Shown one piece after another: positions 10,819-22,280 of a DNA stretch of 64,000 bases (the first letter of the stretch is position 1; each line of letters begins with the position of its first letter). This DNA comes from Lytechinus variegatus (Eukaryota; Echinodermata; Echinoidea; Temnopleuroida; Toxopneustidae), in contig NC_054742.1 of NCBI RefSeq assembly GCF_018143015.1, positions 55,685,195 to 55,749,194 of the forward strand. Direction: 5' to 3'. The position numbers and the translations under genes are program-made. The notes under the pieces are model-generated. The model saw only the letters and a list, made by a program, of their open reading frames with translations, had not been told where the DNA came from and ran no database searches.

Positions 10819-12220
10819 CCCACCTCCTCCCATTACCATCCTCTAGTTATAATTAAGGGGGATGTTGACATATATATCGTGGGGGGATTCTTGCATATTA
10901 TGGATATGGTTGTGTATTTATTGTCCTTGTGCATTCTTAATGTTATTTTGTTTATTTAGTTTTTGTTTGCAAGGAAGAAGTCAATTCGAAATTACTATGA
11001 AGCAGGTTATGCCTCAAACGTTCATGTGAGTTGTCATAAAAATCCAAGTTATGGATGGTTATAGAAAAAATCTGGGGATTGAAATTATAATTTTCTCAGG
11101 TCATTTGAGAAGAAATGTTTATGAATTCATAATTTCTATGTATGTTTTATTTTCCTCTACCATGAGCATTATATATGAAGAAATGTTTGATAAGATTGCA
11201 TAGGCTTCATTTCAGATAAAGTTATTTCTCGGGTCTGCATCGGACTCCTTAGGAATTAGACGGAAGTATTGTCCCAATTTTTAGGCTTCTTCAAGTTCAG
11301 CCGAATGTTCAGGTCTTTAGGCGTAGTATGTTGGTATACTTATGTGAATTTGTATGGTAATTTTGTCATGGTGTATTTATTATTAATACTGCCCACCTTT
11401 GGTATAGGAAGCAGCTCACGCATCAGTCAGATTTGAGTTATGGTTTTAAATATCTGTTGTGTGCTGCCCGTTCAGGCAGAAATTGTGAAGAAATGATCGT
11501 TTTGGGGAAAGATATTGAAGAAAATATTATTTAGTTTAATTGCATTGATGTATATGTTAATGACGAACACGCATTGGTCATTTACAACGAGTGATACTTT
11601 CGTACCTTGCTTCCCTTTGCCAGAGTATGGCCATATTAGTGAATTTCGTTTGGTGAAACAAATTTCTTTCTGAATTCAATTTCCTTTATTAAAGTTCCTT
11701 TAAGGGGCTCAATATTTTCAGTGGGATGAAAATTGGATACCTATAGTTGGCTTGAATACCAGCAGTAGTTGATCTTGGCAAAGTGTGATTGGGGGGGGGG
11801 GGGGGGGTACAAGTACTTTTGCATTTATATTTTCCAGGGAAGTTGTATTTGTTGAATCTATATGATACTCTATAATGAATGGTGTATGAAGTAGTTGGAG
11901 GGTGATGGTATACTTTTCATGGTTAATTTCAGAATCTAGGCAGAGCCTAGGCTGATAGAAGAGCGTAACACGAATCCAAATTCGAGGGTGTTTGACCTGG
12001 TCGCACACCAATCCTAACAACGATCGTCGTGCATAAGTGGGCCGTAAGGGAATTTTATCCTCCTGTCCTATTTTGGCCAGTGGGCAGGCGGGTTTTCGCC
12101 CTTACTCGTTTTTGGGAGGAGTGTTGACGCCTTGTGTGTTGTTGAAAAACAAGCAGTTGAAGTCTGGGGGCATGATTTCAGTAAGAGGCGCATTATTAAA
12201 GTACCTCCTTTTTTCCTTTC
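10819..12220 (+). other. Non-coding spacer between A2 and B2 of the YR element
   Basis: No conserved ORF. It holds a G17-like run at 11790-11807. The short distance between A2 and B2 expected for many split-repeat elements is here expanded to 1.4 kb. Confidence 0.5.
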
Positions 12221-12794
12221 CATGCCAGGGCAGGCATGTGGATTTTAATCAATTATGTTATGTTATTATGTAAGTTGCAGGTCCCCACTCGTTACCTAGG
12301 TGAGGGGGACCTATTTGTACATACAAATGTTTGAGAACGCTGTTAAACTGAAATAATTGTGTCATGCTTAAAGTTTAATCTTAGCCTGACCTGATCTTAA
12401 AGGCGGGCAGGCTGGTCTATAGTCATGGGCATTCATATATCTCTATATGCTATATTTATGTCATCTGTAATCCACCGATAGCTCATAATTAATAGCTGTG
12501 CTGGGATTCCGGTCCGGCTAGCAGGGAACCAGTGGGAAAACAGCCATGAATTTTAAACATTGAAGAACTTACGAGGGGGGCCTTCTAGCCGGGGGTTTAA
12601 CCCTCTCCGAGGAGCTTATTAAACAAGGGTATCGGTTGGTTACAGACATTATCGGTATATGTATATGTGATGATATTCATACACTGTACACAAAAAGCAG
12701 AATTGGTAAAGATGCACATTCATCTCTATTTTCATTAAAGCCACGACAAATCGCAATTCACTTGTTCTTGTTGTTTTGTTAGCCGTGAATAATG
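12221..12794 (+). repeat. Split direct repeat B2 (right end of YR element)
   Basis: Matches B1 nearly base for base and ends GCCGTGAATAATG, after which LINE sequence resumes at 12795 (CATACGAATTC). Confidence 0.93.
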
Positions 12795-13075
12795 CATACG
12801 AATTCAATACATTGACAAACGTTTGGCTTTGTTTGTTAATATTCAGAATATCAATATTGTAATCACCAGATAAATATATATCTTTATTTTCGGTTGTAAG
12901 TTTATGAAGAATAATATCTATATCAGAGAAGAAGGATTCAATATTTAAGTGGGATGGTCGACAAACAAAACCTATAACAGAATTTTTTAAATCACAATTT
13001 TCAATTTAAAAAATAATGATTCAGCGCTATTACTCACAAATTGTAAGTCTTTCCTAATAAAAAAATTGATATGAT

Positions 13076-13131
<56 letters not shown>

Positions 13132-13615
13132 CAACACCACCACCTTTCATATTATTTCTATCAACATGAAGAAGTGAATAACCACTGATAGTAAATAAAT
13201 CTGGAGATTTGTCATTTAGCCATGTTTCAGTTACACATATAATACCATATTCATATTCAACAGAAGAAAGCAATTCCTGAAAAGTATCAAAATTCTTACA
13301 TAAACTCCTTGAATTTACATGAAGAAAACTGAAATTATTTTCTTGGAAAGTAATCTTATTTTTGAACTCATGGGGTAAATAATATTGGCAAGGTAAAGTT
13401 GCAATGATCTCATTTAGTTCTAAATCTACATTACTATCCATCATATAATAAACCTGTGGACAAAAATACTTGTATATCATAATGATAGTAGGTTTTACGA
13501 CAATAATGACTTTACTTGCATCTTTTGATGAATAAATATAGTAATGATATAATTTACAAATCGATACACGACTGGTACGTAGGTTTTGTGAAATTTCTTG
13601 CTGATTCACATTCAT
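12795..13615 (-). mobile_element. CR1/L2-like LINE, 5' part: AP-type endonuclease
   Basis: Minus-strand reading from 13615. After a non-conserved leader comes the endonuclease: FSFLHVNSRSLCKN, the catalytic glutamate block ICVTETWLND, SGYSLLHVDRNNMKGGG, then a (TA)n expansion inside the coding frame, a one-base slip near 13010, and the SGDYNIDIL block up to the junction at 12795. Translation continues without a gap into YPFIHVDKPTRVSA at 3480, so this is the same element as 1147-3480. The 5' end is not defined and may be at or just beyond 13615, next to the oppositely oriented LINE that starts by 13667. Confidence 0.88.
13079..13130. repeat. (TA)n microsatellite inside the LINE endonuclease ORF
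   Basis: About 26 uninterrupted TA units. On the minus strand they are translated as an (IY)n run directly after GGGVAIY, at a place where related endonucleases have a single IY-like pair, so the repeat grew from the coding sequence. Confidence 0.95.
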
Positions 13616-13666
13616 ATTAATAAAGTAGTAATTATGGAAAATTGATTCAAGACTGACAAGACTGAC

Positions 13667-15880
13667 AATGATGAAAATATACCTCTGATAAGAATTAAAC
13701 TAAGTAAAAAGAAATATTAACAATCATGGATCACTCAAGGCATAAATAAATCAATACTCACTCGTAATATATTATATAAAATACCACTAAAAATACCTAC
13801 TCAAGAACATGAAAACAAATACAAAATATATCGTAATAAATTAACGTCAATCTGTTTGGCACGCAAATCGTACTTTTCTAACAAAATTGAAAACAATAAA
13901 GATAATAATAAAACATTATGGCACACAGTAAACGAAATATTAGGTAAGAAAGAAAACGCATGATCTTAACAATGTTGATTTACTTCTAAACGGACACACA
14001 ACGAAAAACCCTTCCGAAATTGATGATGCATTTAATTTTTTTTTTCGCCAATGTTGGTCCTAACCTTGCATCCAGCATTATGACTAATGTCAACAACTTT
14101 TCTACATATTTACATAACAATTCAGAACATTCTCTATTTTGAATCCTACTAATCTTCATGAAATTTAAAAAATCGTCCGATCCTTGAAATCTACTAAATC
14201 TTGTGGCAATGATGGTATCAGTGTATATTTACTAAATCAAACAATTTTTTGTGGCTTCTCCCCTTGAACATATTTTCAATTTATCTCTCTTGAAGGGAAT
14301 TTTCCCGGATCAACTCAAACTTGCAAAAATAATCCCCATATACGAAAAAGAAAACCCTTGCCAAATTACTAACTACCGCCCTATTTCATTACTACCAAGC
14401 ATATCCAAAATACTTGAAAATTTTGTTTATAAACGACTATATTCTTTTCTGGACACAAATCAATTACTAATTCCCACCCCAACCCAACCCAGGAAAAATC
14501 ACTCAACTGACAGCGCAATTTTACAATCATATGATAAAATAACAGATTCACTTTCCAAAAAAAAGCACACCATTGGGGTTTTCATGGATCTATCGAAGGC
14601 ATTCAATACCATGAATCATCATATCTTGTTGTGTAAATTAAAGACATATGGAATTAGAGGAATCGCACTTTCTTGGTTTAAAGACTATTATTTTAACTAA
14701 TAGACGTTAATTTGTAAATTTTAAATCTAAATTATCTAATATATGTCCCATTAAATGTGGAGTACCTCAGGGTTCATTCCTAGGCCCCTTATTATTTTTA
14801 ATCTATATGAATGAAGTTGTAAATGCATCACCTTTACTTACATATGTTTTATTCGCAGATGACACTAACATATTTTATTCTCATCAGAACTTAAACATTC
14901 TTAAATCAAGAATCTAAAAAAAATATTAATAAGGATTTAAATCAAATAGACCGTCCCTCCCTTAACATAAATAAAACAAACTTCATGTACTTTAAACATA
15001 TTAATTCTAAATACGTATTTCGCGATATCATTTATATTAATGATATGCCCATTAACGAAAAACAGGAAACAAAATTTTTAGGTGTATTGATCGATTCTAA
15101 AGTAACATGGACAAGTCAAATTCGTAATATTAGCATGATGATAAGGGCCATAGGTATTTTGTACAAATCGAAATATTATCTATCTCAAAGATCATTACTA
15201 ATGCTTTATAACTCCTTTATTTTGTCACACATATCTTAATGTAACATAGTATGGGGAAATAGTAACAAAATAAAAATATACTTGATATTACGCCTTCAAA
15301 AGAAAGCTCTTTGTATTCGTTATCACTCTCATTATCTCGCCCATACTGGTCCTATATTTCATGATTTAAAAAAATTGAAAATTTACGATATTCACACTTA
15401 TCAAACTGCCATTTTCATGAATAAATTTTCCAACAACACTATTCCAGCATCCTTCCGTAATAGAGGTTTCTTGTATCAAAGTATTTGTAAGAATCTCACC
15501 TGCACGTGCACCAACATCTGTACCCACTTCACCTGACCCCTATACCCTCTCCCCTTTTTTCTTAACATTTCAAATAATTATGTGACATCATTATTATAGA
15601 CCCGTGAAATTTTCTCTTCAATGGTTTTCATATAGCTCCCGTCCCCTGGCTGCTATTCTCTCAAGCATTTTGCTTAAGATAGCTGGCCAATGCATTTTGT
15701 TTTATATGTTATTGTTTTCATGTATATCTATGTGAATTATTCTTCTATTATGTAATCGTCACAATTTGTAATTCTTTCATTTATTTTTGTATTTCTTTAT
15801 ATGCATTATGATATTGTGTTTCATAAATTGAATTTTCAATAAATGCAGAAACACTTGCAAAAAAATCTTAAATAATTGAA
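13667..15880 (+). mobile_element. Second CR1/L2-like LINE, 5'-truncated, decayed
   Basis: Starts in the linker between endonuclease and RT (LIRIKLSKKKY, WITQGINKSILTRN at 13740). The RT follows with KLAKIIPIYEKENP, NYRPISLLPSISKILE, FMDLSKAFNTMNH, then after a stop CGVPQGSFLGPLLF and an intact-looking FADDTNIF (about 14850). The C-terminal parts are FLGVLIDSKVTWTSQI (15082 on) and LRLQKKALCIRYHS (15285 on). At least three stops or frame shifts disrupt it. The 3' part has AATAAA near 15838. It is related to, but clearly different from, the neighbouring minus-strand LINE, and the two stand head to head. Confidence 0.85.
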
Positions 15881-18135
15881 AAACGTTTAAATATATGAAT
15901 ATATATATATTTACAACTTGTTAGCGTGATTGGCTTAAACAGTGGCGGCACCAGGGGAAGGGGAGGCAAGGGGGCATTTTCCCCCAGTGCTTCAAAAATA
16001 ACATTTTTCACTCTTCAAATTTTTGACAATTTTCTCATCTAGTCACAGTGTTAGCTCCCAACAATATTAGTCACTGACATTAGTCTCTCAGGTCATTATA
16101 TAAAATATAAAATTTCGCGCTCGCAGTGACTGTTGATTAAGATTAATAAACAATCTGTTCAATAGGATAACATGAAGATTAAAATCAAGTGTTCCAGGGA
16201 GAAATATGCACAAATTCTTCTTCTCGTGATTCGATTTTTCTGTTTCAGTTTATGGTAACTCCCGTATAGAAACACGGCGTAACAACTTTTTGTTGGTAAA
16301 TGTCAAGCTGGCATATAACCAATTATCTGTAGGAAACATTTTAAGTCTAGGTTAATCAGTCATAGTGGCTTATCTGATCTTCTGGGAGACAGATATTACT
16401 CTAGGGTCTTTTTTTAAATCAAAGTGGAAAACAATGGGAGAGGTGGGATCCCAACTCACAACCTTGTGATTGTAAGTCTAGTGCTCTCTGTTTTTATTTT
16501 TTTTAGCGAGATAAGTTATTATATATTTTTTGTTTTGTAGCCACATAAACGAGTAGCTGCCCCATATGTTATGCAAAAAAATGCATAAATTTCAATATTC
16601 TATTGGTTAATAGGGACTAAAAATTGTCTTCTTACATGAGTAGGTGTGAAATAATTGTCTGTTGAATATACTAATGAAACCCATATTCATTTTTTTTAGA
16701 AAATGACATTTTTATTGATTTTTTAAATTGATGATACATGTCAAGCTACTAGCATGTGACGTCACAAATGAAATATAAAATTCTAATAACTTTTTAATTC
16801 TTTAAAGGGTTTTCCTCAAACCTTCACCACTGGGAGATATCAGCTGACATACCCTAAAATCACAGCCCCCCCCCCACGATTAAAAACTGCAGTGGATTCA
16901 CGTGAGATCATGGACCAAATTGGCCTACACCCCTAATAATAATAAGTGACAGAACACTTATATAAATTGCATCATTAGTGACATTTGGTTGAGTTCAAAG
17001 TTCATTATTGACCATTTATTCACCAATATATTCATTCATCAAATAAACTATATACATAAACTGTTATAATTATTTCGACCCATCTCAATTACATATGAAT
17101 TCAATTTTCATAAACCATTTAGACAATAAGCAAGTGGTTCTTTTCTTGCACTTAGCTTCCCAACCTGAATGAAATACAAAACAAAAAGAAAAAAGGCCAA
17201 TTAAAATTTTATAATCCAATTATATTCCTCATTATCTTTCTCTTTGTTAAAGTTACGTGTAGTCTCTGAACAGAATCAGCTGATTATTAACAAAGAACGA
17301 TCTTATTTTTAGAAAGAAGAAAAACATTGTAGGAAATATATTCAAGACACATTTGAATAGCGAACATAATCTTCAGCATTCTCACAAATGCATACACCTT
17401 TCAAATTACAAGAAGAAAATAAATTGGAAGAGGAACTGGGGGAGAGAGACCGAGGCAGTATAAGAGTGGCTGAGAATAACAGAGAGAAAGAGGGGAGAGA
17501 GAGGAGAGGGATTGAGTGAGAAGAGAGGGAGTTAGAAGAGAGGGAAATAAAGGGGTGGAATATTGAGAGAAGGGGGGGGGTAAGACAGAAATGTAAACGA
17601 AAGGGCAACTGAGGAAGAGGCAAAGAGGGGCTCGGGTACAACTCATTTGCTATAAATAAAATTCATACGAATACCTAACATGAAATGCGACTTCTTCATT
17701 TTGGGGCCACATAAACATTAAAATGGAATAAAGAAATTCAACGAGTACTTTTCATCAAATTACTAAACTTTTGTATAGTCTTGTTATGTACAACCTGACA
17801 AGAAATAAACGTTTTCGAATATGTCTTTTTTAATCGCTTATTTCGAAACCTCTTGCCTTTAGAGCAAGGACCTAAATTTAAGCAGGAGCGCTTGTAGTTG
17901 AATTCGCAATGAGACACATTACTAAAACCAATAAACTAACATCCAGACACATTAGCACAAAATTAATGTTAACTTCCAAATCTAACAACCGATGATTATT
18001 AATATAATAATTCCCATTTGACCGGGGAAACTATTGGGCCTTTTCACATGGCGACGATGACTATCATTGGATCACAGAAATGCTCGCGTTAATTGTGTCC
18101 ATAGGTCCACGTTTTGAAGTATTCACCGAAACATT
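15881..18135. other. Intergenic sequence with one hAT-like terminus and a GA-rich tract
   Basis: A terminus-like CAGTGGCGGCACCAGG occurs at 15940, resembling the end of the hAT-like element at 24051, but I could not find its partner end. A short C run is at 16867-16875. No gene or RNA seen. Confidence 0.4.
17400..17640. repeat. Purine (GA)-rich low-complexity tract
   Basis: Almost pure A/G on the plus strand (GAGAGAG, GGGAGAGAGAGGAGAGG). The minus-strand ORFs here are Ser/Leu/Pro readthrough, not genes. Confidence 0.9.
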
Positions 18136-20325
18136 TTATCGATATTTCTTGGTCCAACACTGGCTCCTGCCGTATTCACATTTTTCACATAAACGACTCT
18201 CGTGAGGAGGTCCTCTTCGACCACCATCATCTCCGTCATCATCGATGTTCGCGTTTCCAAAGTTGGGATTTCGAAATTTCTTCTCCCTGTGGATGAAAAA
18301 GATAGATATCACAGATCTTTCCTTATTCAAAGAACTAAAAATTGCAATTTCATTTAGCTTTTGATAGCTTTCTTACGAATTTGTTACTTTAATATCAAAG
18401 TCACCAGACAATTCAAAGCATTGTTTCTCTTGTCTTATAAAAAAAATAGAATATATATGTACTGGAGACCAGGAATTATTATACAAAGATACAGATAATG
18501 AATAAAGTGGCTGCTTCAAGGGGGAGTGATGACATGGGGCATTTGCCCTTTAGTTGGAACCGTTGTCCTCCTCCGCAAGAATAAAAAAAATGAAGAAAAA
18601 ATGTAGAGTAATTTGTAAATAGAAGGTATATGCTGTAACAAGCATCATATTCAATCTATAAGTGCTCTAAGATACCATCTTTCACTCTTCAAAACTTGAA
18701 AAAAAATCTCACTTGATCTTGTCCGCCAACCCAATATTTTTCTTTCTCTCTCCAGTGAAATAAAAACATGGTGCCTCCACTTGGAATAACAAAAACCAAG
18801 TTTAGTTGACAATGTCATTTTCCATGCAAAATCTTTCGGGGCAACTATAAGATAATGGAAAATCTATATAGAAAACTTAGACGACGATGGTTTATTGATA
18901 AAATAATGATATTTTAGACCCGAAGTTTTCTAAAAATCGCTACAATGAAAACAAAAAAAATTAATTTTGAGTTTGTCACCATGTTATTTTTTTTTGTCAC
19001 CAAGACTTCCTGCAAATAACAATATTACCCCCAGATAAAAAAGGGAGTGGAGACCATCAAATGCAACATTATCTGGTATACAATTAAGTAATTGTAGGTA
19101 TGGATCAATATTATTATGATTTAATTCAAAAGGAAATCAGATATTAATTATTCTTACTGTTCAAGTGCTTTGAGGACAAGCCCTCTGAACACAAGCTCAG
19201 GGAACTTTGGCTCGTTTTCACGGTCACATTTCTTACACTTCTGTTTGTAGATCTGTTTCAGAGAGAGAGGGGGTATAAGAGAAAATAACACAAATAAAAG
19301 TCATTACAAGAAACAGACATTCATGTATATAACACACATAGGGAACAAAATGCACAAAATACCTTAGATGATTTTAGTATTTAAAAGTCAACGGAGGTTT
19401 TTATCATTAGATGTTGACATACGTTTGCGGATAATCTGATTGAAAAGTTTCCTCTCTAATTAAAAAGGATAAAATTGTACAATCCTATTTTTGTGAAATT
19501 AGCCACACGATACGGAATTCATACTCCCGATTATGAAAATAAATTTGCATGTTTGAACAAAACTTATACCTCAGTCTTATTTGCTCTACGACGGCCATAC
19601 GGCGAGTCGAAACCAGCCGTTTTCTTAATTTTTATTCAAACCACATGTAGCTGGTACAAAAAAGTGATAAAACGGCTGTTTTCGACTCGCCGTACTGTCG
19701 CCGTAGAGCGAAGGTGACTGAGGTATAAGTTATTCATGACTATTTATATGACCCCCTAAAATTGGAGATTCAGCCCCCCCCCCCCCGACCAGCTACATCA
19801 CCGTTTTCAGTGCCATCAAGTGGTGTAATGAGAACAAAATTGAGGGTACCAAACGTGGTATAAGGAAGAAATTTTCTAGAAACTCACGAGCAAACGAAAT
19901 ATTTGAGCTTTTAAAAACGAAAATCCATTTTTGTGAATGATATTGACCTAATGCTTATCCATAAAAAAATAAATGACATTCTCTCCTTTCCTCGTCTTTC
20001 TTTTGTCCTCATTTTTTACCCTTTCTTCTTGGGCCTGAAAATGTTATGGTGTCAAGTGCCCCCAAGCCCCCCCCCCCCATCTGCAGTGGTGCTGTCACCA
20101 TGGACCTAACAGGTCCATGCTGTCACTAACCTTCTTAACTCTCTGCCTCCTCAAGTCAATGACGACATGAGCTCGATGGGTGCTCCACGACCAGTTGCAC
20201 CCGGGGTTGCAGCATTTCATTTCAGCGAACCCCCTTACGCCCTGATTGGCTGTTCGCTCAGGTATCTCTGACGTCATAGTGCCCTCGCTCTCCATCTCAT
20301 CACGAATATAGTAGGAGTAGTCCAT
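18136..20325 (-). CDS. 3CxxC-type zinc-binding protein, receptor-transporting-protein (RTP)-like, three exons
   Basis: Minus-strand exons: 20325-20131 (65 codons, ATG in ATCATGG context), 19252-19158 (95 nt) and 18286-18136 (ending in TAA). Donors are GTTAGT and GTAAGA; acceptors are CTGAAACAG and CATCCACAG. Phases 0 and 2 join cleanly to a 146-residue protein. The cysteine pairs are CCNPGC followed by W-S-W-S (residues 38-48), YKQKCKKC (67-74), and near the C-terminus HESRLCEKCEYGRSQC (about 126-141). Order and spacing match the zf-3CxxC domain of RTP and ZAR proteins (F-x-C-x-x-C...W-S, Y-x-Q-x-C-x-x-C, C-x-x-C-x-x-G-x-C). In vertebrates RTPs help chemoreceptors reach the cell surface and ZAR proteins bind maternal RNA; the role here is unknown. 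There is no transmembrane tail, unlike most RTPs. An additional upstream exon is possible because an AG (TTGTAG) sits 7 nt before the ATG. Confidence 0.82.
18507..18783. mobile_element. Short hAT-like element, degenerate
   Basis: Ends GTGGCTGC... and ...GCCTCCAC form a poor inverted repeat, flanked by GAATAA on both sides (18498-18506 and 18783-18790, 6 of 8 positions identical). The interior has the GGGGCATTTGCCC block common to such elements. It sits in the last stretch upstream (on the minus strand) of RTP-like exon 3, inside the intron 18287-19157. Confidence 0.35.
19561..19731. mobile_element. Foldback MITE with about 63-bp terminal inverted repeats
   Basis: The left end AACTTATACCTCAGTC and right end GACTGAGGTATAAGTT are perfect complements. 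The pairing continues through CTCTACG..CGGC, TACGGCGAGTCGAAA and CAGCCGTTTT with a few mismatches. It lies in intron 1 of the RTP-like gene. No target duplication can be fixed. The ORF running over it is an artefact. Confidence 0.85.
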
Positions 20326-21990
20326 GATCTCCTACAATCTATGGGCAATCTACATTACCAAGGAATTAATATTTTGCATAAATTGGTTATTCGTGTGTAA
20401 GCTGATAAATGATTTACAAATACACAGACAAAAGGAAAAACACAACTTGTACATTCCAAAAGTTAAAACAACCAAAGGTAATGTTCAATTTCGTATATTA
20501 TAGGTAGTTCTCTATGGAACGATTTACCCAATCGGTATTAAAAGAAACTCATCTGTGTTTTCTTTCAGAGGAGCACTATGTCTTGAAGAGTTCACATTGA
20601 ATGAATGAATAAATAAATTAATTAATGATGGAATGAATGAATGGCGAGCAACTCCAAGATTATGTGTACAAGTATTGTTTTATATTACTTTGTATTGAAT
20701 TTGTTTTGAATGGAAATGAAATAAAAGAATTGAAATTGAAAAGTATTTTCTATTTATAGTCGTCAATCCACTCTTACTACTATAAATTTAATTTGTTTCT
20801 TAGTTTATGTCAATTTCATATTCAACTTTAATTATGTGAGTACAAAGTGTATAATTCATTAAATCTATTTTTTTTCAACGAGACAAATAAATTGTATTTG
20901 AGCATTTAAATGTACCACACCCGACTAGCATTCATGCTATTTTCTGATTCCTATTATCCTGTAAACTATAATATTTCATGATACTTCTTCGATGTATGGT
21001 TTTTAAACTGTTTTTTTCAAGTTCTGGTTTATGATAAAAGAATAATACCTTAAATTATGATTAACTATAAATAATTTGATAAATCAGTCAACCAATTCAA
21101 TCAATGGGATTCAAATAACTTTTCTTTTTTTTTACTTATCAAATTGATATATGAATTATCTATATCATGTTTGTTTTGTTTGATTCGACACTGTAAATCA
21201 TGAAATACTATAATATATAAACAAAAATAGAATTGATAGGTCTGTTTTCGGTATGCTTGAAATGGTTCAGGTCGACGGCATCGTCCTATTCATGCAAAAT
21301 GTGCTTTCGGATTTTTCCCTTCAAAGTTCCACGGGGCAGCATATAAGGCCACATTCTTTATATATCAATGATAAAATGTGTATTCGTGTTCATGAAAATG
21401 ATTTATTTCATATGCTAACAATAGTGTCTTACTGCATCCTTTATATACAGTCCTAAGCCGACTTGGGAAAAAAAAATTTGCTATAAAATTATCAAATTGT
21501 GGATGACAATGGATGACAGATATTTAATAAGCTTAGCCTATATATAGAGAACTTTCTTTGATTGAAACACCAATGGCCAATGTTCGATGACACCGAAGGG
21601 ATATATTAATATTATGGAAAGATGCAAAATGGAAGTTGATAAAAAAAAATTATTTCAAAAAATTTAATTAAGAAAGTGTTATCATTGTCGTCGTGGGCTA
21701 TGTTCCTTTACCATGGGCCACAGCCGCACCAGTATCATATATCCAGAAATGCTATTTCAAATTAATGATTGAACTACTTTAAATGAACTGTATTTTATTA
21801 TGCAATATCAATATGGATTAATACGAGCATCTAATCTAAAACACATTTGTAATCCCTTTATCATGTTTATACATCGTCTCAAACACTTAGATTATTACAT
21901 CTACATAAATAAATTGATATATTAAAAAATAAAGCATTATACATACCTTGAGTATACAATTGTTAATGTTGAAATAACGATTTTGTGGTA
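20326..21990. other. AT-rich intergenic sequence upstream of the RTP-like gene
   Basis: Promoter or an upstream non-coding exon of the RTP-like gene may lie here, but no motif or exon can be supported. No RNA gene seen. Confidence 0.35.
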
Positions 21991-22280
21991 TAAGCTTCCT
22001 GAACGTGTGCGTTTGACAGGTATTACAACGACGCAATGATACATTTCTCGTATTGTACAACAGTCGACGCCACGTAGATTGGGTCGGGGAATCCCCGAGT
22101 TCGAGTAATTAGCTGAGTGATGAAACAGCCACACTGACAAAACCGGTTCCAGAGCGATCAAAGCTATTACGTTATCACCAAGTGACATCATCGATCGGTT
22201 TGGAGCATGTTTCGTTCGTGTGACTGGGCATGGGTGTGTGTTTACGGAGCTTAAATTATTCACATTCATGTACATCGTAT
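21990..22280. repeat. Dispersed repeat (related sequence near 52640-52720)
   Basis: The stretch GATCGGTTTGGAG...GTGTGACTG...GAGCT (about 22192-22255) recurs with changes at 52647-52712. Within the window only these two copies are seen. Confidence 0.45.

Larger units (their letters stand above)
3481..12794 (+). mobile_element. Ngaro/DIRS-type tyrosine-recombinase retrotransposon, full length
   Basis: A 9.3 kb element with the order A1 - gag - RT/RNase H - tyrosine recombinase - SGNH hydrolase - B1 - A2 - spacer - B2. A1/A2 (about 295 bp) and B1/B2 (about 573 bp) are split direct repeats, and the B1-A2 junction equals the junction that a circle joining B2 to A1 would have. That architecture and the hydrolase ORF are known for Ngaro-like elements; PAT-like elements share the split repeats but not normally the hydrolase. 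There are no LTRs and no DDE integrase. A1 and A2 differ by a single base deletion, B1 and B2 by one indel and one substitution, so insertion is recent. It lies inside the LINE at 1147-13615, and both junctions carry ATAATG. Single-base frame breaks in gag, RT and hydrolase suggest this copy cannot encode all its proteins unless they are sequencing errors. Confidence 0.92.

Noticed and set aside
3481..12794. LTR retrotransposon or DNA transposon for the large element
   Set aside because: Repeats are split (A and B separately) rather than one LTR at each end, there is no DDE integrase or protease, and a tyrosine recombinase is present.
21937..22275. 112-codon minus-strand ORF as a possible first exon of the RTP-like gene
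   Set aside because: Lies in a dispersed repeat with a second copy near 52640; no 3CxxC-family similarity and no donor placed to join exon 1.
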